From: DAOUTW01 sp964523575
Lineage (GTDB): Bacteria > Zixibacteria > MSB-5A5 > GN15 > JAAZOE01
Direction of reading: 5' to 3'
DNA length: 64,000 bases
NCBI GenBank assembly: GCA_964523575.1
Contig: CAZGAV010000012.1
Span: 1-64,000 of the forward strand
The notes under the pieces were generated by a model. The model was not told where the DNA came from, ran no database searches, and saw only the letters and a list, made by a program, of their open reading frames with translations. Position 1 is the stretch's first letter. Each line of letters starts with the position of its first letter. Position numbers and translations under genes: made by a program. Below are positions 7,579 through 16,974 of the stretch, in pieces.

Positions 7579-8598
7579 TTATTCCAGCCGGGATTGGGTA
7601 GCTTCGATTTGATCCAGAATTTTCCGATAGCCGTCGGGATCCCACTGATCCATTTGGGCGGATTTCAGGATATCGCGGGCGCGCACCAGCAGGTCAAGGG
7701 CTTCCTGATAGTTACCGGAAGCGACGCCTATTTCACCAAGATCGCGACAGGTCAGCCCGATAAATTCATCATCGTGGGCCTGTTCGCATTGAGTCAACAC
7801 CGGGCGCAACCACTGGCCCGCTTCCTGGAAACGTTTCAGATTCACCAGGGCGTGACCGACAGCATAATCGGCGATGACTTTATTGCGGTCGGTACCATAT
7901 TTATAATGATATTCGCGAGCCTTCATGTAGGCTTCCAACGAACTGTCGTAGCGACCCATGTCTTCGTAAGTCGCGCCCAGATTATTCCATAATGCCCCCA
8001 GCCAGCGAGTGATCTGACCGGTCTCGGCCTCTTTGATTCCCTTCTTGCCCCATTCCACCTGTTCGTCCTGTGTTCCAGTAATGGCGACCATGTGGGCGGC
8101 ATCGATCGCGCGTTCATAAAGTTTGCGGCCCGAGCAATATTCGTAGAGGCTTTTAAAGAGGGCTGTCGCCTCGTCCGGTCGTTTCTCCTGCCAGAGAAAC
8201 CTTCCCTTAACGCTCTGGTAACGCGACCACCCCAAGGGATCGTGATCGTCGGCGAGTTTCTCGGCCTTCAACAGCCATTCCCGACCCGCTTCGACCTCAT
8301 TCAAAATCAGATAAGTCCGGGCGATCATTGACAGCGCTTCGACCTGATCGGAATTACCGATTTCGATCTCGGCTTTGGCCAATGCTCTTTTATACAGGGA
8401 TCGCGCCTGAACATACTGATCGCTGTTAAAGAGATCGTCCGCTTCTTTGATAAGTATTTGGGCTTCGCTCATTATTCCTCTGGTTTCATTCCCGGCATCG
8501 CCGTAATTCTGCGCTGAGACCGCCGGCCACATTATAAGCGCCAGCATCGCCAGATACAGATAACTCTCTATGGGACCCGTCCCGGAATGTAACTGCAT
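7579..8598 (-). CDS. Secreted TPR-repeat protein
   Basis: A 339-residue protein with a hydrophobic N-terminal segment ending in VSAQ (about residues 14-30, likely signal peptide), then helical repeats with TPR spacing throughout (for example ARSLYKRALAKAEIEIG, WNNLGATYEDMGRYDSSLEAYMKAREY and ALDLLVRARDIL). TPR arrays mediate protein-protein contacts; partners are unknown. Start ATG 8598 has GGGGGA seven bases upstream. It converges on nothing obvious and is divergent from the cyclophilin gene at 8782. I do not recognise a specific family. Confidence 0.75.
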   Translation of the reverse strand: MQLHSGTGPIESYLYLAMLALIMWPAVSAQNYGDAGNETRGIMSEAQILIKEADDLFNSDQYVQARSLYKRALAKAEIEIGNSDQVEALSMIARTYLILNEVEAGREWLLKAEKLADDHDPLGWSRYQSVKGRFLWQEKRPDEATALFKSLYEYCSGRKLYERAIDAAHMVAITGTQDEQVEWGKKGIKEAETGQITRWLGALWNNLGATYEDMGRYDSSLEAYMKAREYHYKYGTDRNKVIADYAVGHALVNLKRFQEAGQWLRPVLTQCEQAHDDEFIGLTCRDLGEIGVASGNYQEALDLLVRARDILKSAQMDQWDPDGYRKILDQIEATQSRLE

Positions 8599-8692
8599 TT
8601 GATATCCCCCGATTAACAGTTACCTAAAATACGCCGTGAACGAATCTTTCATTGACTACTAAATCGAGAATCATCGGCGCGGCGGTTATTAA

Positions 8693-8721
8693 TTGACAAC
8701 CCTTTAATGACACTCTATATT
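8693..8721 (+). promoter_or_regulatory. Promoter of the cyclophilin gene
   Basis: TTGACA, 17 bases, TATATT. It shows that an in-frame ATG at 8707 lies inside the promoter and is not the start codon. Confidence 0.85.
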
Positions 8722-8781
8722 CGCCCCGAACCTAAAATATCGGACGAAGATGCCGCCGGTATTCAACTAGAGGGAAGCGCC

Positions 8782-9351
8782 ATGAAGAAATTTCTGCTGA
8801 TGCTGTTGGCCATAATATTTATCGGCGGGTGTTCGAAGGACGAGCCACAGAGCCGGAAAGAGGAATCGGTCCTGGAGCAGAGTCGGCCCCGGGTCGTTAT
8901 GGAAACCAGTATGGGCAGAATCGTCCTGGAACTATTCCCGGATGTGGCTCCGAATCACGTCAAAAATTTTCTCGACCTGATTGACCACAGTTTTTATAAC
9001 GGCCTGACCTTCCATCGAGTCGTCAAGGGCTTCGTGATTCAGGGCGGCAGTCCCGACAGCAGCATGGCCGGCCAGGCCGGATATACCATCCCGGCCGAGT
9101 TCTCCAATCTTCAGCATATGCCGGGGACGCTGGCCATGGCGCGCGGAGCCGACCCCAATTCGGCCTCCTGCCAGTTTTATATCTGTCTGGCGCAATTGCC
9201 CGATCTGGATGGCAAATATACTATTTTCGGTCAGGTCGTCGAGGGAATGGATGTCGTGCAAAAAATCGGAAAAGTGGCTACCGACGAGAAAACCGAAAAG
9301 CCGCTCGAACCGGTTACTATGATACGGGTTTACGAAGAAGACCGGGAGTAG
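8782..9351 (+). CDS. Cyclophilin-type peptidyl-prolyl cis-trans isomerase, lipoprotein
   Basis: A 189-residue protein beginning with a lipoprotein signal peptide (lipobox FIGGC, Cys17), so it is probably anchored in the periplasm. The cyclophilin domain follows from about residue 43: TSMGRIVLELFPDVAPNHV, FHRVVKGFVIQGG with the catalytic Arg, ASCQFYICL and GKYTIFGQVVEGMDVV. It would assist folding of envelope proteins. ATG 8782 is chosen because an AGAGGGA site lies six bases upstream and the signal peptide starts there. The gene has its own promoter and terminator. Confidence 0.93.
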   Translation: MKKFLLMLLAIIFIGGCSKDEPQSRKEESVLEQSRPRVVMETSMGRIVLELFPDVAPNHVKNFLDLIDHSFYNGLTFHRVVKGFVIQGGSPDSSMAGQAGYTIPAEFSNLQHMPGTLAMARGADPNSASCQFYICLAQLPDLDGKYTIFGQVVEGMDVVQKIGKVATDEKTEKPLEPVTMIRVYEEDRE

Positions 9352-9402
9352 GCTTCGGAGAAAAAACATTAAGCTATCTCAATTTTAGGATTATGAATTG
9401 CG

Positions 9403-9432
9403 AGCCGCCCACATTATGAGAGGGCGGCTTTT
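9403..9432 (+). terminator. Terminator after the cyclophilin gene
   Basis: AGCCGCCC and GGGCGGCT around 11 bases, then TTTT. Confidence 0.82.
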
Positions 9433-9508
9433 AGCTTGATTCAATGACAGAATTGTCCAATTTTGGTGAAACAGAGGTTGCCGACCGACCGTTTATCTAT
9501 ATGAAACT

Positions 9509-10669
9509 ATGCAGACCAGAAAATTAGCCATACTTGGTTCCACCGGCTCCATCGGACAATCGGCTCTTGAGGTCGTGGTTGCCCATCCGGGATCTTTTGA
9601 GGTCGTCGCCCTGTCGGCCGGCCGTAATATCGATCTTCTTGCGGATCAGATAAGGCGTTTCCGGCCTCGCCTGGCCGTTGTCTATTCGGAAAAGGAAGCT
9701 GAGGCGCTGGCCGAGCTCAATCCCCTGCCGGGGCTGAAAATAAGTCATGGTCAGGAAGGCCTGAAAGAAGCTTCCACTCTTCCCGATGTCGATATAGTCC
9801 TGAATGGTCTGGTTGGCGCCGCCGGGTTGAAGGCCTCGCTGGAAACCGTCCGGGTCGGAAAAAGTCTGGCCCTGGCCAACAAGGAATCGCTGGTCGTCGG
9901 TGGACCGCTGTTCGAACCGATCCTGACCAAGTCGGGAGCTAAAATTCTTCCGGTCGATTCGGAGCATTCGGCCATCTGGCAATGCCTGAACGCCGGCAAG
10001 TCAGCCGAGGTGAGGCGGATTCTTCTTACGGCTTCCGGGGGACCCTTCCGGGACCGGGACAAATGCACATTCAAAGACATAACTCTCGAACAGGCGCTGG
10101 CCCATCCGACCTGGAAAATGGGTCCCAAGATCACTATCGATTCGGCCACTATGATGAACAAGGGGTTGGAATTGATCGAAGCCGTCTGGCTTTTCTCACT
10201 GCCGCCCGAACAGATTAAAATCGTCATTCACCCGCAGTCGATTGTCCATTCGATGGTCGAATATGTTGACAGCTCGATCATTGCCCAATTGTCCAATCCC
10301 GACATGAAACTCCCTATCGCCTACGCCCTTTTCTGGCCTGAACGTCTGCCGTCGGATAATGGAAAAATCGACCTGGCGGCGGTGGGGCAGTTGAATTTCT
10401 TCGAACCGGACGAGGAGAAATTCCCGGCTCTTCGTCTGGCCCGGCAGGCGGCCGCGATGGGCGGGACGGCTCCGGCGGCCCTCAATGCCGCCAACGAAAT
10501 CGCCGTCGAGAACTTCTTGAACGGTCGGATCGGCTTCGATCGGATAACGGAACTTATCGAAAATATTTTAGTTAAACATGATGTAATAACGGAGCCGAGT
10601 CTGGACGATATCTTGAATTGTGACCGGGAAACCAGACGACAGACGCTTGAATTGATTGAAAGGGAATAG
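9509..10669 (+). CDS. dxr: 1-deoxy-D-xylulose 5-phosphate reductoisomerase
   Basis: A 386-residue cytoplasmic enzyme of the MEP isoprenoid pathway, converting DXP to MEP with NADPH. Visible are the N-terminal NADPH motif GSTGSIG (about residue 10), NKESLVVGG, the metal-binding PVDSEHSAIWQ, TASGGPFRD, PTWKMGPKITIDSATMMNKG and the C-terminal domain with AALNAANEIAVE. There is no evident Shine-Dalgarno sequence before ATG 9509, and TATATG lies just upstream, so the message may have a very short leader. The stop codon abuts the rseP start with no gap, a conserved arrangement. Confidence 0.96.
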   Translation: MQTRKLAILGSTGSIGQSALEVVVAHPGSFEVVALSAGRNIDLLADQIRRFRPRLAVVYSEKEAEALAELNPLPGLKISHGQEGLKEASTLPDVDIVLNGLVGAAGLKASLETVRVGKSLALANKESLVVGGPLFEPILTKSGAKILPVDSEHSAIWQCLNAGKSAEVRRILLTASGGPFRDRDKCTFKDITLEQALAHPTWKMGPKITIDSATMMNKGLELIEAVWLFSLPPEQIKIVIHPQSIVHSMVEYVDSSIIAQLSNPDMKLPIAYALFWPERLPSDNGKIDLAAVGQLNFFEPDEEKFPALRLARQAAAMGGTAPAALNAANEIAVENFLNGRIGFDRITELIENILVKHDVITEPSLDDILNCDRETRRQTLELIERE

Positions 10670-11731
10670 ATGATCACAATCCTATCCACTATTTTTGTAC
10701 TCGGCGTTTTGATATTCATCCATGAACTGGGCCATTTTCTGGTGGCCAAATGGTCGGGCATCAGGGTTGATCGCTTTTCGCTCGGTTTCCCTCCTTCCAT
10801 TTTAAAAAAGAAAGCCGGCGAGACCGAATATTGTATCGGTGTCATCCCCTTGGGCGGCTATGTCAAGATGGCCGGGGAAAATCCCGACGAGGAATCGACC
10901 GGGGCGCCTTATGAATTCATGTCCAAACCGGTTATCGTGCGCACGGCCGTGGTCATCGCGGGACCATTCATGAATTTCGTTCTGGCCTGGCTGATTCTCT
11001 GGGGATTGTTTTTCATTCAGGGTGAAGCTGTCACCGACCCCAATCATGTCGTCATCGGCGCAGTTTCGCCCGACGGCCCGGCCGCCAAAGCCGGAATCAC
11101 CGACGGCGATATCATAACCTCGATCAACGGCACGCCGGTCAAGACTTTCTCCGATATGGCTGTTTTGATATCGGAAGAGGTCGAAAAACCTATCACTATC
11201 GCCTGGGATAGAGACGGCCGGGAAATGTCGGCGAACGTGACGACCGAATCGGAAGAGACCTATAACGCTCAGGGTGATAAAATAGCCGTGGGCCGGATCG
11301 GAGTCGGCGAAAAAGGAGTCTATCATCGTCTCGGTTTTTTCAATGCCGCCTATGAGGGTTTTTCGGAAACGGTGGTTTTCGTCCGGATGATCGGGGATTT
11401 TGTCTGGAACCTGATATCTCTCAAAGTTTCGCCCAAGATGATCGGCGGCCCGGTTTTTATCGCTCAGATGACCGGGCAGAGGGCGCAATTGGGAATGTCG
11501 GCCCTGCTGGTCTTTATGGCTTTTCTGTCGGTCAACCTGGCGATTTTGAATGTCCTGCCGATTCCGGCCCTGGACGGCGGTCATCTCGTTTTCCTGCTGA
11601 TCGAAAAGGTCAAGGGTTCACCGTTGTCGATCAATCAGCGTATGATTGCCCAGCAGGTCGGGCTGGTGTTTTTGCTGATCGTAATCGTGATGGTCACGTA
11701 TAACGATATAGTGCGTTTTATTTCGGGGTAA
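10670..11731 (+). CDS. rseP: RseP-type site-2 (intramembrane zinc) metalloprotease
   Basis: A 353-residue inner-membrane protease. The first membrane segment carries the zinc motif HELGH (residues 18-22). One PDZ domain lies at about 120-190 (SPDGPAAKAGITDGDIITSINGTPV), and the last helices carry PALDGGH with the metal-ligand Asp. It has a single PDZ domain and is shorter than E. coli RseP. Members cleave anti-sigma factors and leftover signal peptides. It directly follows dxr and precedes two signal peptidases, so this operon groups envelope protein processing with isoprenoid synthesis. Confidence 0.94.
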   Translation: MITILSTIFVLGVLIFIHELGHFLVAKWSGIRVDRFSLGFPPSILKKKAGETEYCIGVIPLGGYVKMAGENPDEESTGAPYEFMSKPVIVRTAVVIAGPFMNFVLAWLILWGLFFIQGEAVTDPNHVVIGAVSPDGPAAKAGITDGDIITSINGTPVKTFSDMAVLISEEVEKPITIAWDRDGREMSANVTTESEETYNAQGDKIAVGRIGVGEKGVYHRLGFFNAAYEGFSETVVFVRMIGDFVWNLISLKVSPKMIGGPVFIAQMTGQRAQLGMSALLVFMAFLSVNLAILNVLPIPALDGGHLVFLLIEKVKGSPLSINQRMIAQQVGLVFLLIVIVMVTYNDIVRFISG

Positions 11732-11758
11732 TGTTTCCGGTTGACACCGAGAGTCGAT

Positions 11759-12451
11759 ATGAAAAGAAAATTGTTCAGCGAAACTAAAGACTACGCCAAG
11801 GCGCTGATTTTCGCCGTTTTTATTGCCTTTATCATCAAAACTTCGATCGTCGAGGCCTATGGAATTCCCTCCGGCTCCATGGAGGACACCCTCCTGATCG
11901 GCGATCTGGTAGTGTCCAATAAAATGCTCTACGGCGCCAAGATTCCCTTTATCGGCTATCGCCTCCCGGCGATACGCAAACCGCAACCGGGAGATATCAT
12001 CACCTTTAAATGGCCGGGCGATGGCGTCACCGACTATGTCAAACGATGCGTGGCGGTTGAAGGCCAGACGGTCGAGGTGCGGTACAAGGTTCTATATGTA
12101 GATGGAAAAGCGGTTTCGAATCCGGCCCATTCCAAATTCGTCGATCGACGGATCATGCCCCGGGGCCGTGATGTCCGCGACAATTTCGGGCCGTTCGTGG
12201 TGCCGCCGGGAACGGTTTTCGCGATGGGCGACAACCGCGATCAGAGTTATGACTCCCGGTTCTGGGGTCCGGTGCCTCTGGAGAATATCGAAGGGAAAGT
12301 GGAGTTTATCCAGTGGTCGATTGCGCCAGACGAGAAGGCGCCGCATATGGATCTGACCGATCTGGGAACCGTCCCTCTGACGGTCTGGCATAATGTGACC
12401 CATTTTATCGGCCGGATTCGCTGGGGGCGGACGGTGAGCGGTGTCGATTGA
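11759..12451 (+). CDS. lepB: Signal peptidase I (first of two)
   Basis: A 230-residue type I signal peptidase. One N-terminal membrane anchor (about 13-30) is followed by the catalytic Ser40 in IPSGSMEDTL and the general base Lys95 in DYVKRCVAVEG, then the conserved MGDNRDQSYDSRFWGPV region near residue 160. The start is ATG 11759, which has GAGAG upstream; an upstream in-frame TTG at 11741 would add six residues. It follows rseP by 27 bases. A paralogue of the same length with the same Ser/Lys positions follows at 12541. Confidence 0.92.
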   Translation: MKRKLFSETKDYAKALIFAVFIAFIIKTSIVEAYGIPSGSMEDTLLIGDLVVSNKMLYGAKIPFIGYRLPAIRKPQPGDIITFKWPGDGVTDYVKRCVAVEGQTVEVRYKVLYVDGKAVSNPAHSKFVDRRIMPRGRDVRDNFGPFVVPPGTVFAMGDNRDQSYDSRFWGPVPLENIEGKVEFIQWSIAPDEKAPHMDLTDLGTVPLTVWHNVTHFIGRIRWGRTVSGVD

Positions 12452-12540
12452 TAGAAATTTTACTTTTTCGCAGAGCCTCCGGGTGCTATATTATGCGCCT
12501 GAAACTTTTGGCTCAATCCCGATAATATAGCGGAGGACTC

Positions 12541-13233
12541 TTGGCCAGAAAAAGCTCATCCGGAATTTACGAATACGCCAAATCACTCGGTATCGCGCTG
12601 ATTTTGGCCTTTATTATCAAGACCTCGATCGTCGAAGCCTATAAAATCCCGTCGTCATCAATGGAAGACACCCTTTTGGTCGGCGATTTCCTCCTGGCCA
12701 ATAAATTTATCTATGGGGCGCAAATTCCCTTTTTCGGCTGGCGTTTGCCGTCGATCAGGGAGCCCGAACAGGGCGATGTCGTCATATTCCGGGTGCCGAT
12801 TGACCGGAAAACCAATTATATCAAACGGTGTGTCGCGGTCGGGGGACAGGTCGTCGAAATCAAGGACAAGGAATTATATGTCGACGGCAAACGTTTTCCA
12901 AATCCGCCCTTTTCCAAATTCACCGACCCCCGAATCCACCCCGCCGGCACCGATCCGCGGGACAATTTCGGCCCTTTTACCGTCCCCCGCGGACAAATTT
13001 TCTGCATGGGCGACAACCGTGACAACAGTTACGATTCCCGATTCTGGGGACCGGTGCCGCTGGATCTGCTTCAGGGCGAGGCACTTGTCATCCACTGGTC
13101 GTGGGAGCCGGATCGCAATGCCCCGGAAATCAAGCTCGATGACCTGTCGAGCATCCCCCGGTCGGTTTTCTATAATGTCCTGCACTTTTTTCAGCGGGTT
13201 CGCTGGAGTCGATTGGGCAATATCGTCCGCTGA
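12541..13233 (+). CDS. lepB: Signal peptidase I (second, tandem paralogue)
   Basis: A 230-residue type I signal peptidase with catalytic Ser40 (IPSSSMEDTL) and Lys95 (NYIKRCVAVGG), and MGDNRDNSYDSRFWGPV. The start is TTG 12541 with GGAGG four bases upstream; no ATG upstream of the catalytic Ser would preserve the membrane anchor. It aligns along its whole length with the preceding gene, so the pair arose by tandem duplication. The two copies may cleave different precursor sets, which is inference. Confidence 0.92.
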   Translation: MARKSSSGIYEYAKSLGIALILAFIIKTSIVEAYKIPSSSMEDTLLVGDFLLANKFIYGAQIPFFGWRLPSIREPEQGDVVIFRVPIDRKTNYIKRCVAVGGQVVEIKDKELYVDGKRFPNPPFSKFTDPRIHPAGTDPRDNFGPFTVPRGQIFCMGDNRDNSYDSRFWGPVPLDLLQGEALVIHWSWEPDRNAPEIKLDDLSSIPRSVFYNVLHFFQRVRWSRLGNIVR

Positions 13234-13307
13234 GGCCCGCACCCGGGTCGCATGCGGCCGATCGCATCACATTGTCATCGCTGGCCGTCTCTAATTTTGT
13301 TTTATCC

Positions 13308-13338
13308 TTGACAACGATGTAAACTTTTTCGTTATGTT
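13308..13338 (+). promoter_or_regulatory. Candidate promoter of the 88-residue gene
   Basis: TTGACA, 19 bases, TATGTT. The spacer is long; the -35 element is perfect. Confidence 0.45.
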
Positions 13339-13380
13339 GTGCGTATCAACTGTAGTCAATGGAAATTTGGAGGCGTCATC

Positions 13381-13647
13381 GTGGGTAAGAAACCATCTGC
13401 CCAGAAAGTGGCCGAAAAACTGGCTGAGATCCAGAAGGTGCCAGTTTGTGAGGATTGTGAAGTCCTGCGCGGGGCCAATATATGCGCCATGAAACATTTC
13501 GGGACGACCAGGGCCGTCTTATTCGAAAAAAACCTGTCGGCGATTGTGACTACTCATGTCGATCTGGGCTGCAAAGCCTGTCCGGTTGACGACATTATGA
13601 AATTACTCCGTAAGGACCGCTTCTCCGCGGTAGCGGCCTTGTTTTAA
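13381..13647 (+). CDS. Small Cys-rich protein of unknown function
   Basis: An 88-residue protein beginning at GTG 13381, with GGAGG seven bases upstream. Its cysteines are arranged as CxxC (23, 26), a single Cys35 and a second CxxC (64, 67), a pattern that could bind zinc or an iron-sulfur cluster. The N-terminal 20 residues are Lys-rich and probably helical. There is no signal peptide, so it is likely cytoplasmic. It has its own promoter and a bidirectional terminator. I do not recognise the family. Confidence 0.7.
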   Translation: MGKKPSAQKVAEKLAEIQKVPVCEDCEVLRGANICAMKHFGTTRAVLFEKNLSAIVTTHVDLGCKACPVDDIMKLLRKDRFSAVAALF

Positions 13648-13769
13648 TTTTATTATTCAGACTTCTTTGACTTTCCCGATTCTCCTTTAAATCGAAAGCA
13701 TGTATTGAGGCTCCGTAAATTAAGTGACGACCGGATTGGTGTGGCTACAATATTTTAAAAATATAATTG

Positions 13770-13798
13770 AAAAAGGCCGATCCGGAATCGGCCTTTTT
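13770..13798. terminator. Bidirectional terminator
   Basis: A perfect 12-bp stem, AAAAAGGCCGAT and ATCGGCCTTTTT, with a CCGGA loop. It serves the small gene on the left and the leftward FG-GAP gene on the right. Confidence 0.93.
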
Positions 13799-13815
13799 CA
13801 TGACATGACTTACGT

Positions 13816-16125
13816 TCATGGACAGCAGGGGGGCGGGCCGCCTTTGAAAACATAATTTATATCCCAGACGGCGTCGCCGATATTGATATCGTTGTCGGCG
13901 TTGGAGTCGGCGGCCTGGCGGGGGATTGGCGACGGACCGTAGTTGAAAGTATAGTTAATTATCATAACGGCATCCCCGATGTTAATACCGCCGTCATGAT
14001 TGGCGTCGCCGCAGTAATATTGAGGCTCGGCCGTAATATAGAGTGATAGCTCCCGGCTTGTCCCGCAAACGATATCGGCATCGCCGTCCATATATGTCGT
14101 GATACCGGCCCAGTCAACCCAGGGCAGGTTCCAGTATTGCTCGATGCGAATCATGCTTTCTTCGAAGGTGCCGTCGTCGTTGTAACCGAAGCAGACTTCC
14201 ACATTCCCTTCGTACGTGGCCGAGGTTTCGAAATAATAGTAGATGGGGGTAGACACCGGTAATTTCTGATAATACGGCAGGTCGGGGCCGCCGGACGACA
14301 TTTCCAGTGAGGTCAGACCGCTTTGTGTAACATGATCGAAGGCGACCTGAATTCCGGGGGTGAAATCCAGCACCACATCATCGCCGACCGGAGTAGCCAA
14401 TTCGAAACTGCAGGCGTCGCCGATACCGTCGCCGTCGTTATCGGTCTGGTCGGGGTTGTAAACCATCGGGCAGTTGTCCTCCGGGCAGGTATTGGCTGGA
14501 AATCCAGGGTTGCCGAAACCGTCCCCATCGATATCGGTGCAATCGTCGCAGGCATCGCCGATGCCGTCGCCGTCATTATCAAGCTGAAAGGGATCATAGG
14601 CCAGCGGGCAATCGTCTTCGGGGCAGATATTTTCGGGATAACCCGGATCGCCGTAACCGTCTTCATCGCCGTCAACACAGAGACCGTTGAGAAATACATG
14701 AAAGTCGAATTCGGGCTGGTTTCGAATCCCGAAATCGAGGTCGCCGTCGTTATCCAAATCGGCGGTCAGTACATCATAGACCTTGACGTCCGACTCAATC
14801 ATTCTTTGCCGATAGAACACGCCGTTGCCGTCATTGCGCAAAAGACCCAGAGTCATGTCGCCATATCGGCAGACCGCGCCAAGATCGATGTCGCCGTCGC
14901 CATCCAGATCACCGTCGCAGATTGAGACCGCCATTTCATTCTGCAGGTAATCGCCGGACGCCGAAAAATCGCCGGAGCCATTATTGATCATTATCCGTAC
15001 ACCATAGCTACCGGGGAATCGCACCGCAAAATCAGGAGCGGCGTCGCCGTTGAAATCGGCCGGCAAAATCTGATAAGGGGCATGGTCCATTGCGATGACA
15101 TCGCCGTCGGTGAAGGCGCCGTCACCGTCGTTCAAAAACAGGGCGATATGCTCGGAAAAGTAAATCGCGTCCCCGACGGCCAGATCGACATCGCCGTCAT
15201 TGTCGATATCGGCGGCGGCCAGGGCCACCGGGTTACCCTCGATGTCGGCAATCTGGGTTTGCGAGAAAGATCTGTCTCCGTTGTTGGTTAAAAGGATCAA
15301 GATTTCGGAATATCCGACCATGACGGCAATATCGAGGTCACCATCGCCATCAAAATCGGCCGCCTCGAGATCTGCGGGATACCTTTCTATGGCGATAGAC
15401 GAGGTCTCGACGGTTCCATCGCCGTTATTGAATAAAAAAGTGACGGCGTAGGGGTTGTCCTTGCATACGGCCAGGTCCGGATGTCCATTCCCATCGAAAT
15501 CTCCGGCGACCATCGACTCAGGCCCATCGCTACAGGGGTATGAATCGCCAAGGCTGAAAACGCCATCGCCCCGATTGACCCCAATGTGAATCGCATCCAA
15601 ATTATAATCTGCGACAGCGATATCGAGGTCGTAATCCCCATCGAAATCCAGCATCACAGCGGAGCGGGCATAGATATTCAGGCTGAAATCATAGCTGGAG
15701 TCATACTGCAGGGCCCCGCATGAGGGGTTGTCCGTTTCGACCGTAAACGACCAAACTCGGGGCGCAACGAGAGGCACCCCCAGATTCGACAACACGCCCG
15801 TGGTAATCGAAACCCACACCAGTTCACCGATATCGAATTCGGCATCGGGAGTGAAGGTGGCGGTTTTCGTGGGACCGTCATAAGCGATGGAACCGCTGTG
15901 CCGGCCGCTGAGAACGCCATTGACCGCAATCGTCAGGTCTGTCAGCGTAACCGCGTCCATGTCGGTATCGAAAGTTATCGAGATGTCGGCATCGGTGGGG
16001 ATCATCAACTCATTTGCGGCCGGTGAGGTGGAAACAATTTGCGGTGATTGTGCGGCTGAGAGCCCGGTCATGAGCCAGATCATAACGAGCGCTGCAAGAA
16101 ATATCCTTTTCTCGGGATAACACAT
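13816..16125 (-). CDS. Secreted FG-GAP repeat protein with thrombospondin-3-type repeats and C-terminal dockerin
   Basis: A 769-residue exported protein. After a signal peptide (to about residue 25, ending SAAQ) comes a bacterial Ig-like (SbsA-type) domain to about 130. At least seven FG-GAP/VCBS repeats follow (for example DFDGDGDLDIAV, DIDNDGDVDLAV, DLDGDGDIDLGA). Then come Cys-containing calcium-type repeats (LDNDGDGIGDACDDC and TDNDGDGIGDAC), a beta-rich segment, and two dockerin-like motifs, GDANHDGGINIGDAV and SNADNDINIGDAV, ending GGPPPCCP. The start at 16125 has GGGAGGG four bases upstream; a farther in-frame ATG at 16236 would place 37 residues before the signal peptide. It is probably a calcium-binding cell-surface or secreted protein; the ligand is unknown. 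Confidence 0.85.
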   Translation of the reverse strand: MCYPEKRIFLAALVMIWLMTGLSAAQSPQIVSTSPAANELMIPTDADISITFDTDMDAVTLTDLTIAVNGVLSGRHSGSIAYDGPTKTATFTPDAEFDIGELVWVSITTGVLSNLGVPLVAPRVWSFTVETDNPSCGALQYDSSYDFSLNIYARSAVMLDFDGDYDLDIAVADYNLDAIHIGVNRGDGVFSLGDSYPCSDGPESMVAGDFDGNGHPDLAVCKDNPYAVTFLFNNGDGTVETSSIAIERYPADLEAADFDGDGDLDIAVMVGYSEILILLTNNGDRSFSQTQIADIEGNPVALAAADIDNDGDVDLAVGDAIYFSEHIALFLNDGDGAFTDGDVIAMDHAPYQILPADFNGDAAPDFAVRFPGSYGVRIMINNGSGDFSASGDYLQNEMAVSICDGDLDGDGDIDLGAVCRYGDMTLGLLRNDGNGVFYRQRMIESDVKVYDVLTADLDNDGDLDFGIRNQPEFDFHVFLNGLCVDGDEDGYGDPGYPENICPEDDCPLAYDPFQLDNDGDGIGDACDDCTDIDGDGFGNPGFPANTCPEDNCPMVYNPDQTDNDGDGIGDACSFELATPVGDDVVLDFTPGIQVAFDHVTQSGLTSLEMSSGGPDLPYYQKLPVSTPIYYYFETSATYEGNVEVCFGYNDDGTFEESMIRIEQYWNLPWVDWAGITTYMDGDADIVCGTSRELSLYITAEPQYYCGDANHDGGINIGDAVMIINYTFNYGPSPIPRQAADSNADNDINIGDAVWDINYVFKGGPPPCCP

Positions 16126-16296
16126 AAAACCCTCCCATGGTTTTAGGTGGGCCGATGAATCAAAGGTACAGAGTCGTAGCGAAGATGAGCGGTGGGGCTC
16201 TATTATTAATTTAGGTATAAGATTTATTTCTGTCAACTCTTTTCCACTCCCGTTGCATCCTCAGGTCGACCCCGATGGAGGGGGAGGAGATTTTGC

Positions 16297-16326
16297 TTGA
16301 CTGTTCTCGCCGGACGGCCTTATTTG
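16297..16326 (+). promoter_or_regulatory. Candidate promoter of the ccm operon
   Basis: TTGACT, 18 bases, TATTTG, about 30 bases before the ccmA start. Confidence 0.45.
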
Positions 16327-16356
16327 CCCCTAACCTGAATTGGGCTGTTTATCAGT

Positions 16357-16974
16357 ATGTACCGACTGGAAGCCAAAGACATATATCGGAATTTCGGTTC
16401 GCGACGGGTCCTGAGGGATATATCCTTTAGCCTCGCGACCGGCGATTCGCTGGCTATTATCGGCCGGAACGGATCGGGCAAAACCACTTTGCTCCGTATT
16501 CTGGCCGGGTTGTCCATGCCCACGCGGGGGCAGGTCAATTTCATGGAAAACGACCGCCGGCTTGACCGGGGTGAAGCCAGGAGGCGGTTATCATATCTCG
16601 GTCCGGAATTGACCTTATATGATTCCCTGACGGCGGCCGAAAATCTGAAATTTTTTGCCACCATGCGCGGCCTTTCTCTCGACGCCGATCTCGTCGAAAA
16701 AATTCTCGGTATGGTCGGGCTCGGCGGCCGGGGAGAGGATTTTTATCGAGCTTACTCATCGGGCATGAAACAAAGATTGAAATACGCCACGGCTTTGCTC
16801 AATGATCCGGCCTATTTACTACTGGATGAGCCGACCAGCAACCTCGATGATGAAGGCAAGAAAATCGTGTCTCAAATAATCGCCCGCCAGAAGGAAACCG
16901 GCATCCTGATTCTGGCAACCAATGAAAAAGAGGAATACGGTTTTGCCGAAAAACAGTATCGGCTTAACGACTAA
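16357..16974 (+). CDS. ccmA: Cytochrome c maturation ABC transporter ATPase CcmA
   Basis: A 205-residue ABC ATPase with Walker A GRNGSGKT (about residues 36-43), signature SSGMKQRLKYA and Walker B YLLLDEPTSNLD. CcmA powers release of haem-loaded CcmE from the CcmC complex at the inner membrane. It heads the operon ccmA-B-C-D-E-F. Its 3' end overlaps the ccmB reading frame by about 50 bases if ccmB starts at 16922. Confidence 0.93.
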   Translation: MYRLEAKDIYRNFGSRRVLRDISFSLATGDSLAIIGRNGSGKTTLLRILAGLSMPTRGQVNFMENDRRLDRGEARRRLSYLGPELTLYDSLTAAENLKFFATMRGLSLDADLVEKILGMVGLGGRGEDFYRAYSSGMKQRLKYATALLNDPAYLLLDEPTSNLDDEGKKIVSQIIARQKETGILILATNEKEEYGFAEKQYRLND

